Shown here one piece after another: positions 38,099 to 47,108 of a stretch of 64,000 nucleotides of DNA (its first letter is position 1; every line of letters starts with the position of its first letter). A model generated the notes under the pieces. The model searched no databases and had not been told where the DNA came from. It saw nothing but the letters and a program-made list of their open reading frames with translations. The DNA comes from Rhizobium rosettiformans (GTDB lineage Bacteria; Pseudomonadota; Alphaproteobacteria; Rhizobiales; Rhizobiaceae): the NCBI RefSeq assembly GCF_016806065.1, contig NZ_CP032405.1, positions 4,120,001-4,184,000 on the forward strand. The letters are read 5' to 3'. The translations under genes were made by a program, and so were the position numbers.

Positions 38099-39409
38099 AT
38101 GTTCGAGACAGCATTCGCCCTGGGTCTGACCCAGTTCGCCCGATCCTTGAGCTTCCCCGAGCGCTTGAGCCAGCGCCCGGTCCGCAACGCCGCCCTGGAG
38201 CCCTGGCGGCTCCGCAACACGGGCATGGACGCGCTCTACTATGACGTCAAGGCCCTCACGGCCGACGAGACCTTCTACATCAGTGACAGTCTCGCCTCTG
38301 AAGGCCTGATCATGATCGTTCCGCCCACAGGCGCCGGAATGCTGACACTCTGCGACAGCGTCGAGGAATTCCGCCTGCGCGGTGGGCGCGAGGTGCGCGC
38401 CATGGCAGTCGCCGGCATCGGCGGTTCGGCGATCGGTGCCGCCGCCTTCGCGCGCAACGTGGCCGACGCGATCGACGCCCCCGTGGCCGCCGTGGTGTCG
38501 GGCTACGGCCTTGGCGACATCGTCAATGAGGCCATCGGCGGTGCCTTCCTCTTCGGCTGGCTCGGCCACATCAGAAGCAACCTCGAGGTGATCGACGACG
38601 TCGTCGGTCGGCCGAAGCTCGGTGCCTATGGCAAGCGCAGCGAGGATACCGATACCAGTCGCCGCACCGGCCTTGATGCCGATACGGTATCGACCCTGCT
38701 TGCAGATCCCACGCTGTCATTCACCCTGATCGCCGGCCATTCTCGCGGCAACCGCGTGATTGCCGACGCACTATACGCCTTGAAGACCAGTGATCCGGGC
38801 CGGATCGAAACGCTCGCCAATACGGCGCGCATCGTCACCTTCGGCGGCCGGATCAAGATGCCGGAAGCTTTCACCGAGGTCATCGACGTCGTCGGCGAAC
38901 TCGACTGGTTCGGCGAACTGAATTCGCGCCCGAAGATTGCGACCGACATCAGGGTCCCCTTCTGCGGCCATTCGACCAATACCGACGTACCGACAGCCTT
39001 GAAGGTCACCAAAATCATCAGCGATATCCTGCGCGGTGAAGCGCCCGCTCCAGAAGCACCTGCCGAGGCTTCGATCGCAGCGACTGAGACGGTCGCAGCC
39101 CCCGTCGAAGACACCGTCGCACAACCGGTTACCGTGGAAACAGAACCGGTCGAGCCGGAAGCCCTTCCGGTGCTTGCCGTGGAGGCGCCGCTTCCAGCCG
39201 TGATCGACGTTGAAACACCAGAACCGGACGAGCCCTTGCCGGAGCCTTCGGCATCACCGGAGGCGGCAGATCCGACGGTGGAGCCTGTTGCGACAGCGGC
39301 GCCCCCGGAAAAGGACACGGACTTGCCGAAGAAAGCCGGAAAAGCCGCGACCCCGATCATGGTCCCGCTGCCGCGCGGCAAGGCAAAGCGTCCCCGCGCA
39401 AAACGCTGA
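38099..39409 (+). CDS. Alpha/beta-hydrolase-like protein with acidic Pro/Ala/Glu-rich tail
   Basis: 436 residues from ATG 38099, with GGGAGATGGAGTC upstream; earlier in-frame ATGs lack one. Residues of about 45-325 hold a lipase-like core with nucleophile elbow AGHSRGN (Ser215) and Gly-rich segments AVAGIGGSAIGAAAF and IGGAFLFGW. The following 90 residues are disordered, rich in Pro, Ala, Glu and Val, and end with a basic KAKRPRAKR tail. The combination is rhizobial and its substrate is unknown. A histidine such as His304 could complete the triad, but this cannot be confirmed. A terminator follows. Confidence 0.65.
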   Translation: MFETAFALGLTQFARSLSFPERLSQRPVRNAALEPWRLRNTGMDALYYDVKALTADETFYISDSLASEGLIMIVPPTGAGMLTLCDSVEEFRLRGGREVRAMAVAGIGGSAIGAAAFARNVADAIDAPVAAVVSGYGLGDIVNEAIGGAFLFGWLGHIRSNLEVIDDVVGRPKLGAYGKRSEDTDTSRRTGLDADTVSTLLADPTLSFTLIAGHSRGNRVIADALYALKTSDPGRIETLANTARIVTFGGRIKMPEAFTEVIDVVGELDWFGELNSRPKIATDIRVPFCGHSTNTDVPTALKVTKIISDILRGEAPAPEAPAEASIAATETVAAPVEDTVAQPVTVETEPVEPEALPVLAVEAPLPAVIDVETPEPDEPLPEPSASPEAADPTVEPVATAAPPEKDTDLPKKAGKAATPIMVPLPRGKAKRPRAKR

Positions 39410-39435
39410 GCAGCGGCCAGCAGCAGAGAACAGCG

Positions 39436-39461
39436 AAAGGCCCGCGCGAAGCGGGCCTTTT
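39436..39461. terminator. Bidirectional terminator between the hydrolase and flagellin genes
   Basis: AAAGGCCCGC (39436-39445), loop GCGAA, GCGGGCCTTTT (39451-39461). The stem carries A residues on one side and T residues on the other, so it can end both the plus-strand hydrolase transcript and the minus-strand flagellin transcript. Confidence 0.85.
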
Positions 39462-39485
39462 CGATTCACAAACAAAAGCTTGAGC

Positions 39486-40439
39486 TCAGAGCTTCAACCA
39501 CGACGTCATCGATACATTCGCGATGTTCAGCACCGAGGACTGCAACTGATCCTGCACCTTCTCCGCCGTCAGCCGCACCCGCTGCTCATTGAGTTCCGTG
39601 TCGACCAACCGGCTGACGCCGAGTTCGGATGACCCCTGCAAGCCCTGCAGAAGCACACCGCCGCCCGTCACCTGGCTGCGCGTCGTGCTCACCTCGGCAC
39701 TGGCGCTCACCATATCGATTAGGACCCGATTGAGGGTCGAGATCATCCCGTCGATCTCGTCGCCGGTCGTCCGGCTATCGATCCTGATCTCGCGGGCCCC
39801 GGCCTCCACCGGTTCGCGCGATTGGGCATCCATCAGATAGTAATTGTAAGGCACGCCGCCGAGGCTGGTGCCCGCATAGGCTCGAGTCAGAACGCCGTCG
39901 CCCGCATCCTCGCGCGAGACAAGTGTCGATTTGGCGGTGTCGAAATCGACCATATTGATGGAGAGGCCGCCATCATTGCCCGTGGTCACGGAGGCGAGCA
40001 GCGAGGTGACCTTCGGCCGCCCTCCGGCCTCGACCATCAGCCAGTTGTCTCCGTTGAACGTGCTGTCAGCAACGACCGCACCGAGCTCGGCCTTCATCTG
40101 CGAGATGTCGGCATTGATCCCATTGCGATCGGCCCCGACGGCCTTGGCGAGCACGAGCTTCTGCTGGATGCGCGCGACGATATCCGTCGCCTGTTCCAGA
40201 CCGAGCGCTGCCGTATCCGATACGGCTGCCGCAATCTCGTTGGCTTCCTGCACGCTGCCGGCCGAAAGGCTTCCGGGCCGCATGGTGGTCGAAATCGACC
40301 AATAGCTGGACGCATCCGTCTCAGTCTCGGCGACAGGTGCTGTCACCGCGCGCGGCGTCACGCGATCGAGCGCGGACGCGGCAGCGCTCGCCATCGAAGC
40401 CGCACCGGCAACGGATGGGTTGAGCCAGACTGTACTCAT
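39486..40439 (-). CDS. Divergent flagellin-family protein, isolated from other flagellar genes
   Basis: 317 residues. The D1 helix core is recognisable (DASSYWSISTTMRPG, then LEQATDIVARIQQKLVLAKAVGADRNGINADISQMKAEL and DSTFNGDNWLM) and the C-terminal end (LVDTELNEQRVRLTAEKVQDQLQSSVLNIANVS) follows the D0/D1 pattern. The N-terminal D0 segment is diverged: instead of the usual polar ALQTLR helix it reads MSTVWLNPSVAGAASMASAAASALDRV. No flagellar gene is adjacent. It could be a minor filament component or a protein co-opted for another role. An AGCCGG-N7-CCGGCT dyad lies 36 bases upstream of the start (40475-40493). Confidence 0.75.
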   Translation of the reverse strand: MSTVWLNPSVAGAASMASAAASALDRVTPRAVTAPVAETETDASSYWSISTTMRPGSLSAGSVQEANEIAAAVSDTAALGLEQATDIVARIQQKLVLAKAVGADRNGINADISQMKAELGAVVADSTFNGDNWLMVEAGGRPKVTSLLASVTTGNDGGLSINMVDFDTAKSTLVSREDAGDGVLTRAYAGTSLGGVPYNYYLMDAQSREPVEAGAREIRIDSRTTGDEIDGMISTLNRVLIDMVSASAEVSTTRSQVTGGGVLLQGLQGSSELGVSRLVDTELNEQRVRLTAEKVQDQLQSSVLNIANVSMTSWLKL

Positions 40440-40600
40440 GGGAAAACCTTATGTCGCATATCATGTCGATCCGAAGCCGGCATCATTCCGGCTATGTACA
40501 GACGAACCTAGCGACGAGGTTTTGTGATTGGCTTTCAAAGAAAGTTAGAATTCTAGCGAATTGAGAATTTGCCGTTGGATCGCACCTGGGCGGGGCGCCG

Positions 40601-40861
40601 TCAGTCGGCAGAAGGCAGCCGGCGCATTGTGAACTCGATCTGGTCTTCGTCGAGCTGCCGCCAGCTTTCAACTTCGGTCCAGTAAGCCGCCTTCGGAAAG
40701 GCGTCGAACCACTCGCGCGCCTTGGCTCGAGCCTCTTCGCGTGTCAGGCAATAGGTTTCGCGCACGAACTGCCCACCGAGACGCCCGGCCGTTCCGGCGC
40801 GGTGATCGGCAATACGTTTCCTGAGACCTGTAAATGGCGGCGGGCCAGGTATCTTCGTCAT
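40601..40861 (-). CDS. Small conserved hypothetical protein
   Basis: 86 residues. Soluble, with the order TKIPGPPPFTGLRKRIADHRAG, GGQFVRETYCLTREEARAKAREWFDAFP and YWTEVESWRQLDEDQIEFTMRRLP. It looks like a compact folded protein with a conserved aromatic core, similar to short rhizobial hypothetical proteins, but I cannot name a family. It is divergent from hemF, 140 bases between starts. Confidence 0.55.
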   Translation of the reverse strand: MTKIPGPPPFTGLRKRIADHRAGTAGRLGGQFVRETYCLTREEARAKAREWFDAFPKAAYWTEVESWRQLDEDQIEFTMRRLPSAD

Positions 40862-41000
40862 GAAATCCCTCGCATGGACAAGAGATTAATCCACGCAAAA
40901 CCGGAAGGCGAGTCGATTTTACGGGGACACCCCCGCCCCCATATGGCCGCCTGCGATTTCACCTGATATTCGTTTGCCTGAAGAAGTTGAGGGGGACGAC

Positions 41001-41915
41001 ATGGAGCGACCGGTTCTGCCGAAAGGCCTGCCCGAGGATATCGAGGAGAAGAAGGACGCGGCACGCGCCTGGTTCGAAAGTCTGCGCGATGCGATCTGCG
41101 CCTCGTTCGAAACCCTGGAGAACGAACTCACCGGGCCGATGTCCGATCGCGAGCCTGGCCGATTCCAGGCCAAGGACTGGCTGCGTGAAGAGGGCAAGGG
41201 CGGCGGCGGCCGCATGTCGATGATGTATGGCCGCGTCTTCGAGAAGGTCGGCGTGCACACCTCGACGGTGCATGGCGAGTTCTCGCCCGAATTCCGCAAG
41301 CAGATGCCGGGCGCCGAGGAAGACCCGCGCTTCTGGGCGTCTGGCATTTCGCTGATCGCGCATCCCGTGAACCCGCATGTCCCAACGGTGCACATGAACA
41401 CCCGCATGGTGGTCACATCGAGCCAGTGGTTCGGTGGCGGCGCCGACCTGACGCCGGTGCTCGACCGCCGGCGCAGCCAGGATGATCCCGACACCCGCCT
41501 CTTCCACCGTGCCATGGAGGTCACCTGCGAACGCCATCCCGCCGTGGCCGACTACCCCGCCTACAAGAAGTGGTGCGACGAATACTTCTTCCTGCCCCAC
41601 CGCAACGAGGCGCGCGGCATCGGCGGCATTTTCTTCGACTGGCTGACGGCAGACGAGGACAAGGGGGGCTGGAACGCCAACTTCGCCTTTGTCCAGGATG
41701 TCGGCCGTGCCTTCAATCTCGTCTATCCGAAGATCGTCCGGGGCAATTTCAACAATCCCTGGACGGATGAGGACCGCGAGGAACAGCTTGTCCGTCGCGG
41801 CCGCTATGTGGAGTTCAACCTGCTCTACGACCGCGGCACGATCTTCGGCCTGAAGACCGGCGGCAATGTCGAATCAATCCTCTCCTCGCTCCCGCCGCTC
41901 GTGCGATATCCCTGA
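41001..41915 (+). CDS. hemF: Oxygen-dependent coproporphyrinogen III oxidase
   Basis: 304 residues from ATG 41001, after GAGGGGGACGAC; the start nine codons upstream is not needed. It decarboxylates coproporphyrinogen III to protoporphyrinogen IX using O2 in heme synthesis. The family blocks are present: [47 protein letters not shown] and [19 protein letters not shown] single gene with no other heme genes nearby. Rhizobia also carry the anaerobic hemN, so this copy serves aerobic growth. Confidence 0.96.
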   Translation: MERPVLPKGLPEDIEEKKDAARAWFESLRDAICASFETLENELTGPMSDREPGRFQAKDWLREEGKGGGGRMSMMYGRVFEKVGVHTSTVHGEFSPEFRKQMPGAEEDPRFWASGISLIAHPVNPHVPTVHMNTRMVVTSSQWFGGGADLTPVLDRRRSQDDPDTRLFHRAMEVTCERHPAVADYPAYKKWCDEYFFLPHRNEARGIGGIFFDWLTADEDKGGWNANFAFVQDVGRAFNLVYPKIVRGNFNNPWTDEDREEQLVRRGRYVEFNLLYDRGTIFGLKTGGNVESILSSLPPLVRYP

Positions 41916-42087
41916 TCGCTTGGGGTTACCGCTGACACGGTTATCCACAAGTCAATTCACGAAAAAGAATGAGCGGTGATTCCCGTCGCTTACGACAAAG
42001 TGTGTCGAGAACTTGACGGTTTTCATTGCGCTCACGCCGGACGGGAGGCATTCTGCGGCCTCACGCAGTATCGAGGAGGAGATTGCG

Positions 42088-42363
42088 ATGCCCCCATCCA
42101 GCTCAGTATCCGTATCCCGCGTCAGTGACCCCGCCGATCGTGCGCTCAAGGCACCAGAATTGATCGATCGGCTGGCGGAGCAAATGCGTCAGTCGAGTGA
42201 TGTCGACTTGCCCCATTCTTATTTCGTTGAGCAGGTGCGCCTCGGTCTGGCCGGCAAAGATCTCGCCGACCGGCTCGCCGCAAACGACATCGAAACCGGC
42301 AGCCATCGGGGCAAACGCCAGCCCGCGCGCTCCGTTTTCCATGCCTGGGCCATGCCCGATTGA
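42088..42363 (+). CDS. Small conserved hypothetical protein
   Basis: 91 residues from ATG 42088, seven bases after GAGGAGGA. The middle (DPADRALKAPELIDRLAEQMRQSSDVDLPHSYFVEQVRLGLAGKDLADRLAANDIETGSHRG) is a single helical domain without recognisable family. Strong ribosome site and coherent codon use support translation. A terminator follows 30 bases after the stop. Confidence 0.5.
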   Translation: MPPSSSVSVSRVSDPADRALKAPELIDRLAEQMRQSSDVDLPHSYFVEQVRLGLAGKDLADRLAANDIETGSHRGKRQPARSVFHAWAMPD

Positions 42364-42392
42364 TCAGACAGAATCCACCGCGTCGATACTTT

Positions 42393-42419
42393 GGCCCGCC
42401 CTGTGCGGGCCATTTTTTT
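42393..42419 (+). terminator. Rho-independent terminator after the small gene
   Basis: GGCCCGC (42393-42399) with GCGGGCC (42405-42411), five-base loop, then A and seven T residues (42413-42419). Confidence 0.88.
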
Positions 42420-42486
42420 GGCATCCGCCGAACAATCGTGGCATTCTGCGGTTTCGAGAGTTGAGGAGACGAAGGAGGAGACGATC

Positions 42487-42675
42487 ATGAAACGCTTCGA
42501 ATGCGGAACTCTGGTCCCCGGCTGCGACTGGCACACGCGGGCCGAGGAAGAGGCTGAAGTCGTGAGAAGGGCCGTGGAACACTTGAAGGTCACCCATGGC
42601 GAGGAGATCATCCGTCCGTCCATGGTGGATCACATCAAGGAACGGATTCGCAACGATCAGTCCCAGACGGCCTGA
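42487..42675 (+). CDS. DUF1059 small protein
   Basis: 62 residues from ATG 42487, after GAAGGAGGAGACGATC. The conserved Cys/His pattern of DUF1059 is visible (Cys6, Cys13, His and HLKVTHGEEI), suggesting a small metal-binding or redox protein. No function is established. Its short length and strong ribosome site fit an individually expressed small protein. Confidence 0.7.
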   Translation: MKRFECGTLVPGCDWHTRAEEEAEVVRRAVEHLKVTHGEEIIRPSMVDHIKERIRNDQSQTA

Positions 42676-42701
42676 AGCCGCGCGCGACTGCCCAAACGGC
42701 A

Positions 42702-42726
42702 ACGGAGCCCGGCATGCGGGCTCCGT
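42702..42726. other. Perfect 10-bp hairpin between convergent genes
   Basis: ACGGAGCCCG (42702-42711) with CGGGCTCCGT (42717-42726). It lies between the DUF1059 and fasciclin stops. Neither strand shows a clear T-run, so it is listed as a structure rather than a proven terminator. Confidence 0.55.
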
Positions 42727-42749
42727 GTCCAGAAAGAAGCTTGCGTGTC

Positions 42750-43238
42750 TCAGCTGCTCGGCAGCATGACCTTGTCGATCACATGAATGACGCCGTTATC
42801 CGTGCGGATATCGGCAGACACCACGTTTGCGCCGTCAACGGTTACACCCGAACCCGACTTGGACACCGCGAGCGTGCGATCACCGCCGCTCTTGATCGTG
42901 CGGACATGGATCGTGCGGCCCGGCAGCATGGTCGAGGTCAGTTCGCGACCGACGACATGATAGCTCAGGATCGCGGCGAGCTGGTCCTTGTTCTCGGGCT
43001 TGAGCAGGTTCTCGACCGTGCCGGCCGGCAGTGCAGCAAAGGCTTCGTCGGTCGGCGCGAAGACGGTCAGCGGACCGCCGCCCGAAAGCGCATCAACGAG
43101 ACCGGCCGCCTCTGCCGCGGCAAGCAGCGTCTTGAAGCTGCCGGCCTGCTGGGCGGTCTCGACGATATTGGCGGAATTCGCCGAAGGAGCGGCGAAGGTC
43201 ATGCCTGCGGCAAGAAATGCGGCTGCGATGCGTGTCAT
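42750..43238 (-). CDS. Secreted fasciclin (FAS1) domain protein
   Basis: 162 residues from ATG 43238. A signal peptide (MTRIAAAFLAAGMTFAAPSANSA) precedes one FAS1 domain with the two characteristic boxes: TVFAPTDEAFAALPAG and the C-terminal DIRTDNGVIHVIDKVMLP. FAS1 proteins mediate adhesion or surface interaction; rhizobial members have been tied to symbiosis. A reading extension upstream of 43238 lacks a signal and a ribosome site. Confidence 0.9.
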   Translation of the reverse strand: MTRIAAAFLAAGMTFAAPSANSANIVETAQQAGSFKTLLAAAEAAGLVDALSGGGPLTVFAPTDEAFAALPAGTVENLLKPENKDQLAAILSYHVVGRELTSTMLPGRTIHVRTIKSGGDRTLAVSKSGSGVTVDGANVVSADIRTDNGVIHVIDKVMLPSS

Positions 43239-43412
43239 GGAAATCCCTCCTCTGAAGGCCAGATCGGCGTCATGCCGATCGTGTAAAGCCGGAAGGGATA
43301 CGCTGCCGAACTCCCGCTCGGATCGCAGCAGGTGGGACACTCTTTGTTGAGTGGTTCCTCATGAACCGAAGCCAACAGCATGCGTATTGGCTTCTCTTGA
43401 TATCTTGAAACG

Positions 43413-44669
43413 TCAGACCTTCGCCAGGGTGTCCAGCCGGACGAGAAGATCCTCGCGGCTGAGATTGAACTGCGATGCGATCCAGCCCTCCTCAAGCTTG
43501 CCGAGAATTTCCCCGACCTTCGGTCCTGCAGGAATACCGGCGGCAAGCACGTCGGAGCCCTTGATCGGCAGCACTGGCCGCACGAAGCCCTCGGCACGCT
43601 TTAACAGGGCAAACAGCCGCGCACTCCGCGCCATCGCCTTCTGGTCGCCCTCGGCCCGCGCACGGGCCGAGGCAAGCTCGAGCTTCAGCACGAAAATCAT
43701 GCCGTCCTTGCCGAAGCGATAGAGATCGCGGTCGAAGGCGACGTCGGTCACCGTTTCCTGTGGCTTCGGCGACCGCGCGAACCGGTCGAGCGCCATTGCC
43801 TCGGCATTCGACATCCGCAACCGCTCGGACAGCGTCACGAGCCGCGCTGCATCCTTCGGTACGATCGCGCAAAGACGCAACAGTGCATCCGGCTCCCAGC
43901 CGAGCGCCTGTTCGGCCGCTATGAGGCCGGGAATCGCATCGATTCCCCATTTCTCCGTTTCGGGCAGGATTTCGGTCAGCACGCCCGATTGGCGCATCCA
44001 GAGCAGCGCCCGCCCCGGATCGCGCGCCGATAAGAGCTTCTTGATCTCGCTCCAGACGCGCTCGGCAGACAGGGATTTCAGCTGGCTGCGCGCCCTCGCA
44101 CAAGCCTTCAGACCATCCGTATCCGGACGCCCGCTGCCGTAATGGGCAAAGAAGCGGAAGAAGCGCAAGACGCGCAGGTAGTCTTCGGCAATCCGCTGCT
44201 CGGCATCGCCGATGAAGCGCACGGTTTTCGTTTCGATGTCCTTCAGGCCACCGACGAGATCGATCACCTCGCCATCGATACCGACATAAAGGGCGTTGAT
44301 GGTGAGGTCGCGCCGGTCGGCATCCTCCTGCCAGCTCGCGCCGAAGGCGACCTGGGCATGGCGACCATTGGTCTCGACGTCACGCCGGAGCGTCGTCACC
44401 TCATAGCCCTTGCCGTCGACAACAAGCGTCACGGTCCCATGCTCGATCCCGGTCGGTACCGCCTTGATGCCTTTCGCCGCCGCCCGTCCGCTCACCTCTT
44501 CCGGCATCAGCGTCGTGGCAAGGTCGATATCCCCGACCGGCAGTCCCATCAGACTGTTGCGCACAGCGCCACCGACCACCCGTGTCTCCGCGCCGCCGCT
44601 ATTCAGCAGCGTCATCAGCTTTTGTAGGGCGGGCTCCTGGAACCAGTCGCGATCGGCCAGATTGGTCAT
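43413..44669 (-). CDS. cca: CCA-adding tRNA nucleotidyltransferase
   Basis: 418 residues from ATG 44669, which overlaps the nudix stop (ATGA). A class II nucleotidyltransferase with the head motif GGAVRNSLMGLPVGDIDLATTL, RRDLTINAL and a neck/body helical region. It repairs or completes tRNA 3' CCA ends. Poly(A) polymerase is the alternative in the same superfamily; the length and lack of a long basic C-terminal tail favour the tRNA enzyme. Third gene of the DUF1285-nudix-cca operon. Confidence 0.88.
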   Translation of the reverse strand: MTNLADRDWFQEPALQKLMTLLNSGGAETRVVGGAVRNSLMGLPVGDIDLATTLMPEEVSGRAAAKGIKAVPTGIEHGTVTLVVDGKGYEVTTLRRDVETNGRHAQVAFGASWQEDADRRDLTINALYVGIDGEVIDLVGGLKDIETKTVRFIGDAEQRIAEDYLRVLRFFRFFAHYGSGRPDTDGLKACARARSQLKSLSAERVWSEIKKLLSARDPGRALLWMRQSGVLTEILPETEKWGIDAIPGLIAAEQALGWEPDALLRLCAIVPKDAARLVTLSERLRMSNAEAMALDRFARSPKPQETVTDVAFDRDLYRFGKDGMIFVLKLELASARARAEGDQKAMARSARLFALLKRAEGFVRPVLPIKGSDVLAAGIPAGPKVGEILGKLEEGWIASQFNLSREDLLVRLDTLAKV

Positions 44670-45298
44670 GCGTAGAGCCTTTCGTAGAGCGTCCGGATGA
44701 TGCCGGCCGTAATGCCCCAGATATGCCGTTCCCGATAGGGCATCACATAGAAATGCCTGACGGAGCCCTGCCACATCCGGCTGTCCTGCCGATGATTGGA
44801 CGGGTTCATCAGGAAGGAAAGCGGCACCTCGAAGACGCTGTCCACCTCGTCGGGATTGAGCGTCAACGCAAAACCGGGTTGCACGACGGAAAGCACCGGC
44901 TGAATGCGGAAACCGGTGCCTGAGAGATATTGCGGCAGCCGGCCGACCGTCTCGACAAAACGACGATCGAGGCCGATCTCTTCCTCCGCCTCGCGCAGCG
45001 CCGCTTCTTCCGGCGAGGTATCCGTCGCATCGATGCCACCGCCCGGAAAGGCGATCTGGCCTGCATGTTGCCGGAGCTTGCTGGTGCGCTGGGTGAGGAT
45101 GATCCGCGCCTCGTCCGGATCGTCGATCACGCCGATCAGCACCGCCGCATCCTTCAGCTTCAACTGCTCGTATTGCAGGATGGTGTCGGGGTTCAGCGCA
45201 TGGTCGCCATGGTCGCGCCAGGCATGTTCGAGCGGCGCACCCATCTGCTCCAGCGCCCGACGACGAAAATCCTCTGCAGTAAACGTCATCAGGCTCAT
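44666..45298 (-). CDS. Nudix hydrolase of the CoA pyrophosphatase (NudL) type
   Basis: 210 residues from ATG 45298, which overlaps the DUF1285 stop (ATGA). The UPF0035-type segment SKLRQHAGQIAFPGGG precedes the Nudix box (LREAEEEIGL, 101-110), which marks the CoA pyrophosphatase group that cleaves CoA and its derivatives. Tight coupling on both sides places it in one operon with DUF1285 and cca. Confidence 0.88.
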   Translation of the reverse strand: MSLMTFTAEDFRRRALEQMGAPLEHAWRDHGDHALNPDTILQYEQLKLKDAAVLIGVIDDPDEARIILTQRTSKLRQHAGQIAFPGGGIDATDTSPEEAALREAEEEIGLDRRFVETVGRLPQYLSGTGFRIQPVLSVVQPGFALTLNPDEVDSVFEVPLSFLMNPSNHRQDSRMWQGSVRHFYVMPYRERHIWGITAGIIRTLYERLYA

Positions 45299-45918
45299 CG
45301 CGACAGTCGATCGAGTTCTTCGGCGGGCATCACAGGAAACACGGCGCCGCGCGAGCGCACGGCAAACATCGCCTTGCCCCCGATCTCCACCACCTCTCCG
45401 CGCTCGACGAGATCATACATGACCGCTCGCGAGACAAGCGCCTCCAGACGGCCACGGACGGACAGGTAAGGCTTGAGTTCATGGTTCTTGCCGACGATCT
45501 CGAACCGCAGCTTATGCTCGGGCCCCGCCTCAACCACATCGCCGACATTCGTGCGGAATGTCAGCACCGACTCACCCGCCTCTTCCGTCACGCTCATCTC
45601 GACCGCGACGAAATGGGCGTCCTCGACGCGGATGCCGACCTTTTCCACAGGCGTGACGAGATAGGTCTTGCCATCCTCGTCCTTGCGCAGAACCGTCGAA
45701 AACAGACGAACCAGAGGCTCCCGACCGATCGGCGTGCCCATGTAAAACCAGGTCCCGTCGGCCCTGATTTCCATGTCGAGATCCCCGCAGAACGGCGGTT
45801 CCCAGCGCTCCACCGGCGGCAGCGACGCCTTTCCGCCCGATGTTTGCGCTGACGCGCGCGAAATCAGTGCGGCGAGCCCCGCCGCATCTGTCGTCGCCTT
45901 TAGCGTATCGCCTGCCAT
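45295..45918 (-). CDS. DUF1285 protein
   Basis: 207 residues from ATG 45918. The family blocks are PPFCGDLDMEIRADGTWFYMGTPIGREPLVRLFSTVL and YLVTPVEKVGIRVEDAHFVAVEM. DUF1285 proteins have PH-like folds and no established function. Its stop overlaps the nudix start. In rhizobia it often leads this operon, as it does here, with a divergent MoxR operon 160 bases away. Confidence 0.85.
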   Translation of the reverse strand: MAGDTLKATTDAAGLAALISRASAQTSGGKASLPPVERWEPPFCGDLDMEIRADGTWFYMGTPIGREPLVRLFSTVLRKDEDGKTYLVTPVEKVGIRVEDAHFVAVEMSVTEEAGESVLTFRTNVGDVVEAGPEHKLRFEIVGKNHELKPYLSVRGRLEALVSRAVMYDLVERGEVVEIGGKAMFAVRSRGAVFPVMPAEELDRLSR

Positions 45919-46078
45919 CTTTGCGTCCCGGTTTTGTCTTTAGCCTATAACAGTCACGAGATAGTCATTCGAAACGTCCTTGTCAGCCGTCCTCTCGCCA
46001 ATAAGTTAGTTTCAGTAACATGCACCTTACGCGTCCGTTCGATTCGCCGGACACGTCCAAAACCAATTGGAGCAGACC

Positions 46079-47092
46079 ATGGGCATGATGCCAAATCCCG
46101 ATGTTGCACTGGACGAGAAGGCGATCGTTGCCGAGGCCGAGAAGGCTCTCGCGGATATCGCAGCGATCCGCCAGGAAGTCGCCAAGGTCATCTTCGGTCA
46201 GGAAAAGGTCGTCGAAAACACCCTTCTCGCCATTCTCTCCGGTGGCCATGCTCTTCTGGTCGGTGTCCCCGGTCTTGCCAAGACCAAGCTGGTGACGACG
46301 ATCGGCTCGGCCCTTGGCCTCGATGCCAACCGTATCCAGTTTACGCCGGACCTGATGCCGTCGGACATTATCGGCACTGAGGTCATGGACCAGGACGAAA
46401 CGGGGCGTCGCTCCTTCCGCTTCGTCAAGGGTCCGGTCTTTGCCCAGCTGCTGATGGCCGACGAGATCAACCGTGCGAGCCCGCGCACCCAGTCTGCCCT
46501 TCTGCAGTCCATGCAGGAATATCATGTCACCGTCGCCGGCCAGCCCTATCAGCTGCCCGCCCCCTTCCACGTGCTCGCGACCCAGAACCCGCTGGAGCAG
46601 GAAGGCACTTACCCGCTGCCGGAAGCCCAGCTCGACCGCTTCCTTCTGCAGGTCGACGTTCTTTATCCGGAGCTTGCCGCAGAACGGCAGATCCTGCTGG
46701 AAACGACTGGCGTCGGTGACCGCCGCGCCAGCGCAGTCATCAACAGCACCCGCCTGCTGGAGATCCAGAAACTGATCCGCCAGATGCCGGTCTCTGACAC
46801 CGTGGTCGACGCCATTCTGACGCTCGTCCGCTCAGCGCGTCCGGGCCACGGCAACGAGACGACAGACAAGAACATCGCCTGGGGCCCAGGGCCCCGCGCC
46901 GGCCAGGCCCTGATGCTCTGCGCCCGCGCCCGCGCCCTTTACGAAGGTCGCCTCGCGCCCTCCATCGACGACGTCTACGCACTCGCCGAACCCGTGCTTG
47001 AACACCGCATGGCACTGACCTTTGCGGCGCGTGCTGAAGGCATGACCGTCCGCGACGTCATCGCGGGCCTCGTTTCCGACCTGCGCAAGTAA
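46079..47092 (+). CDS. MoxR-family AAA+ ATPase
   Basis: 337 residues from ATG 46079, nine bases after GGAG; TTG 46067 is excluded because it lies on the site. Walker A-like GVPGLAKT (62-69), Walker B LLMADEINRA (Asp128-Glu129), sensor 1 FHVLATQNP and arginine-finger region DRFLLQVDV are intact. MoxR ATPases act as chaperones for neighbouring von Willebrand-type proteins. It heads a four-gene operon with DUF58, DUF4159 and a large membrane protein. Confidence 0.93.
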   Translation: MGMMPNPDVALDEKAIVAEAEKALADIAAIRQEVAKVIFGQEKVVENTLLAILSGGHALLVGVPGLAKTKLVTTIGSALGLDANRIQFTPDLMPSDIIGTEVMDQDETGRRSFRFVKGPVFAQLLMADEINRASPRTQSALLQSMQEYHVTVAGQPYQLPAPFHVLATQNPLEQEGTYPLPEAQLDRFLLQVDVLYPELAAERQILLETTGVGDRRASAVINSTRLLEIQKLIRQMPVSDTVVDAILTLVRSARPGHGNETTDKNIAWGPGPRAGQALMLCARARALYEGRLAPSIDDVYALAEPVLEHRMALTFAARAEGMTVRDVIAGLVSDLRK

Positions 47093-47108
47093 GGGAGGCC
47101 TTAACCGC

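Noticed and set aside
41941..41949. A perfect DnaA-box sequence TTATCCACA after hemF
   Set aside because: A single box. No cluster of boxes, AT-rich unwinding region or hemE/dnaA neighbour is visible, so an origin is not supported.
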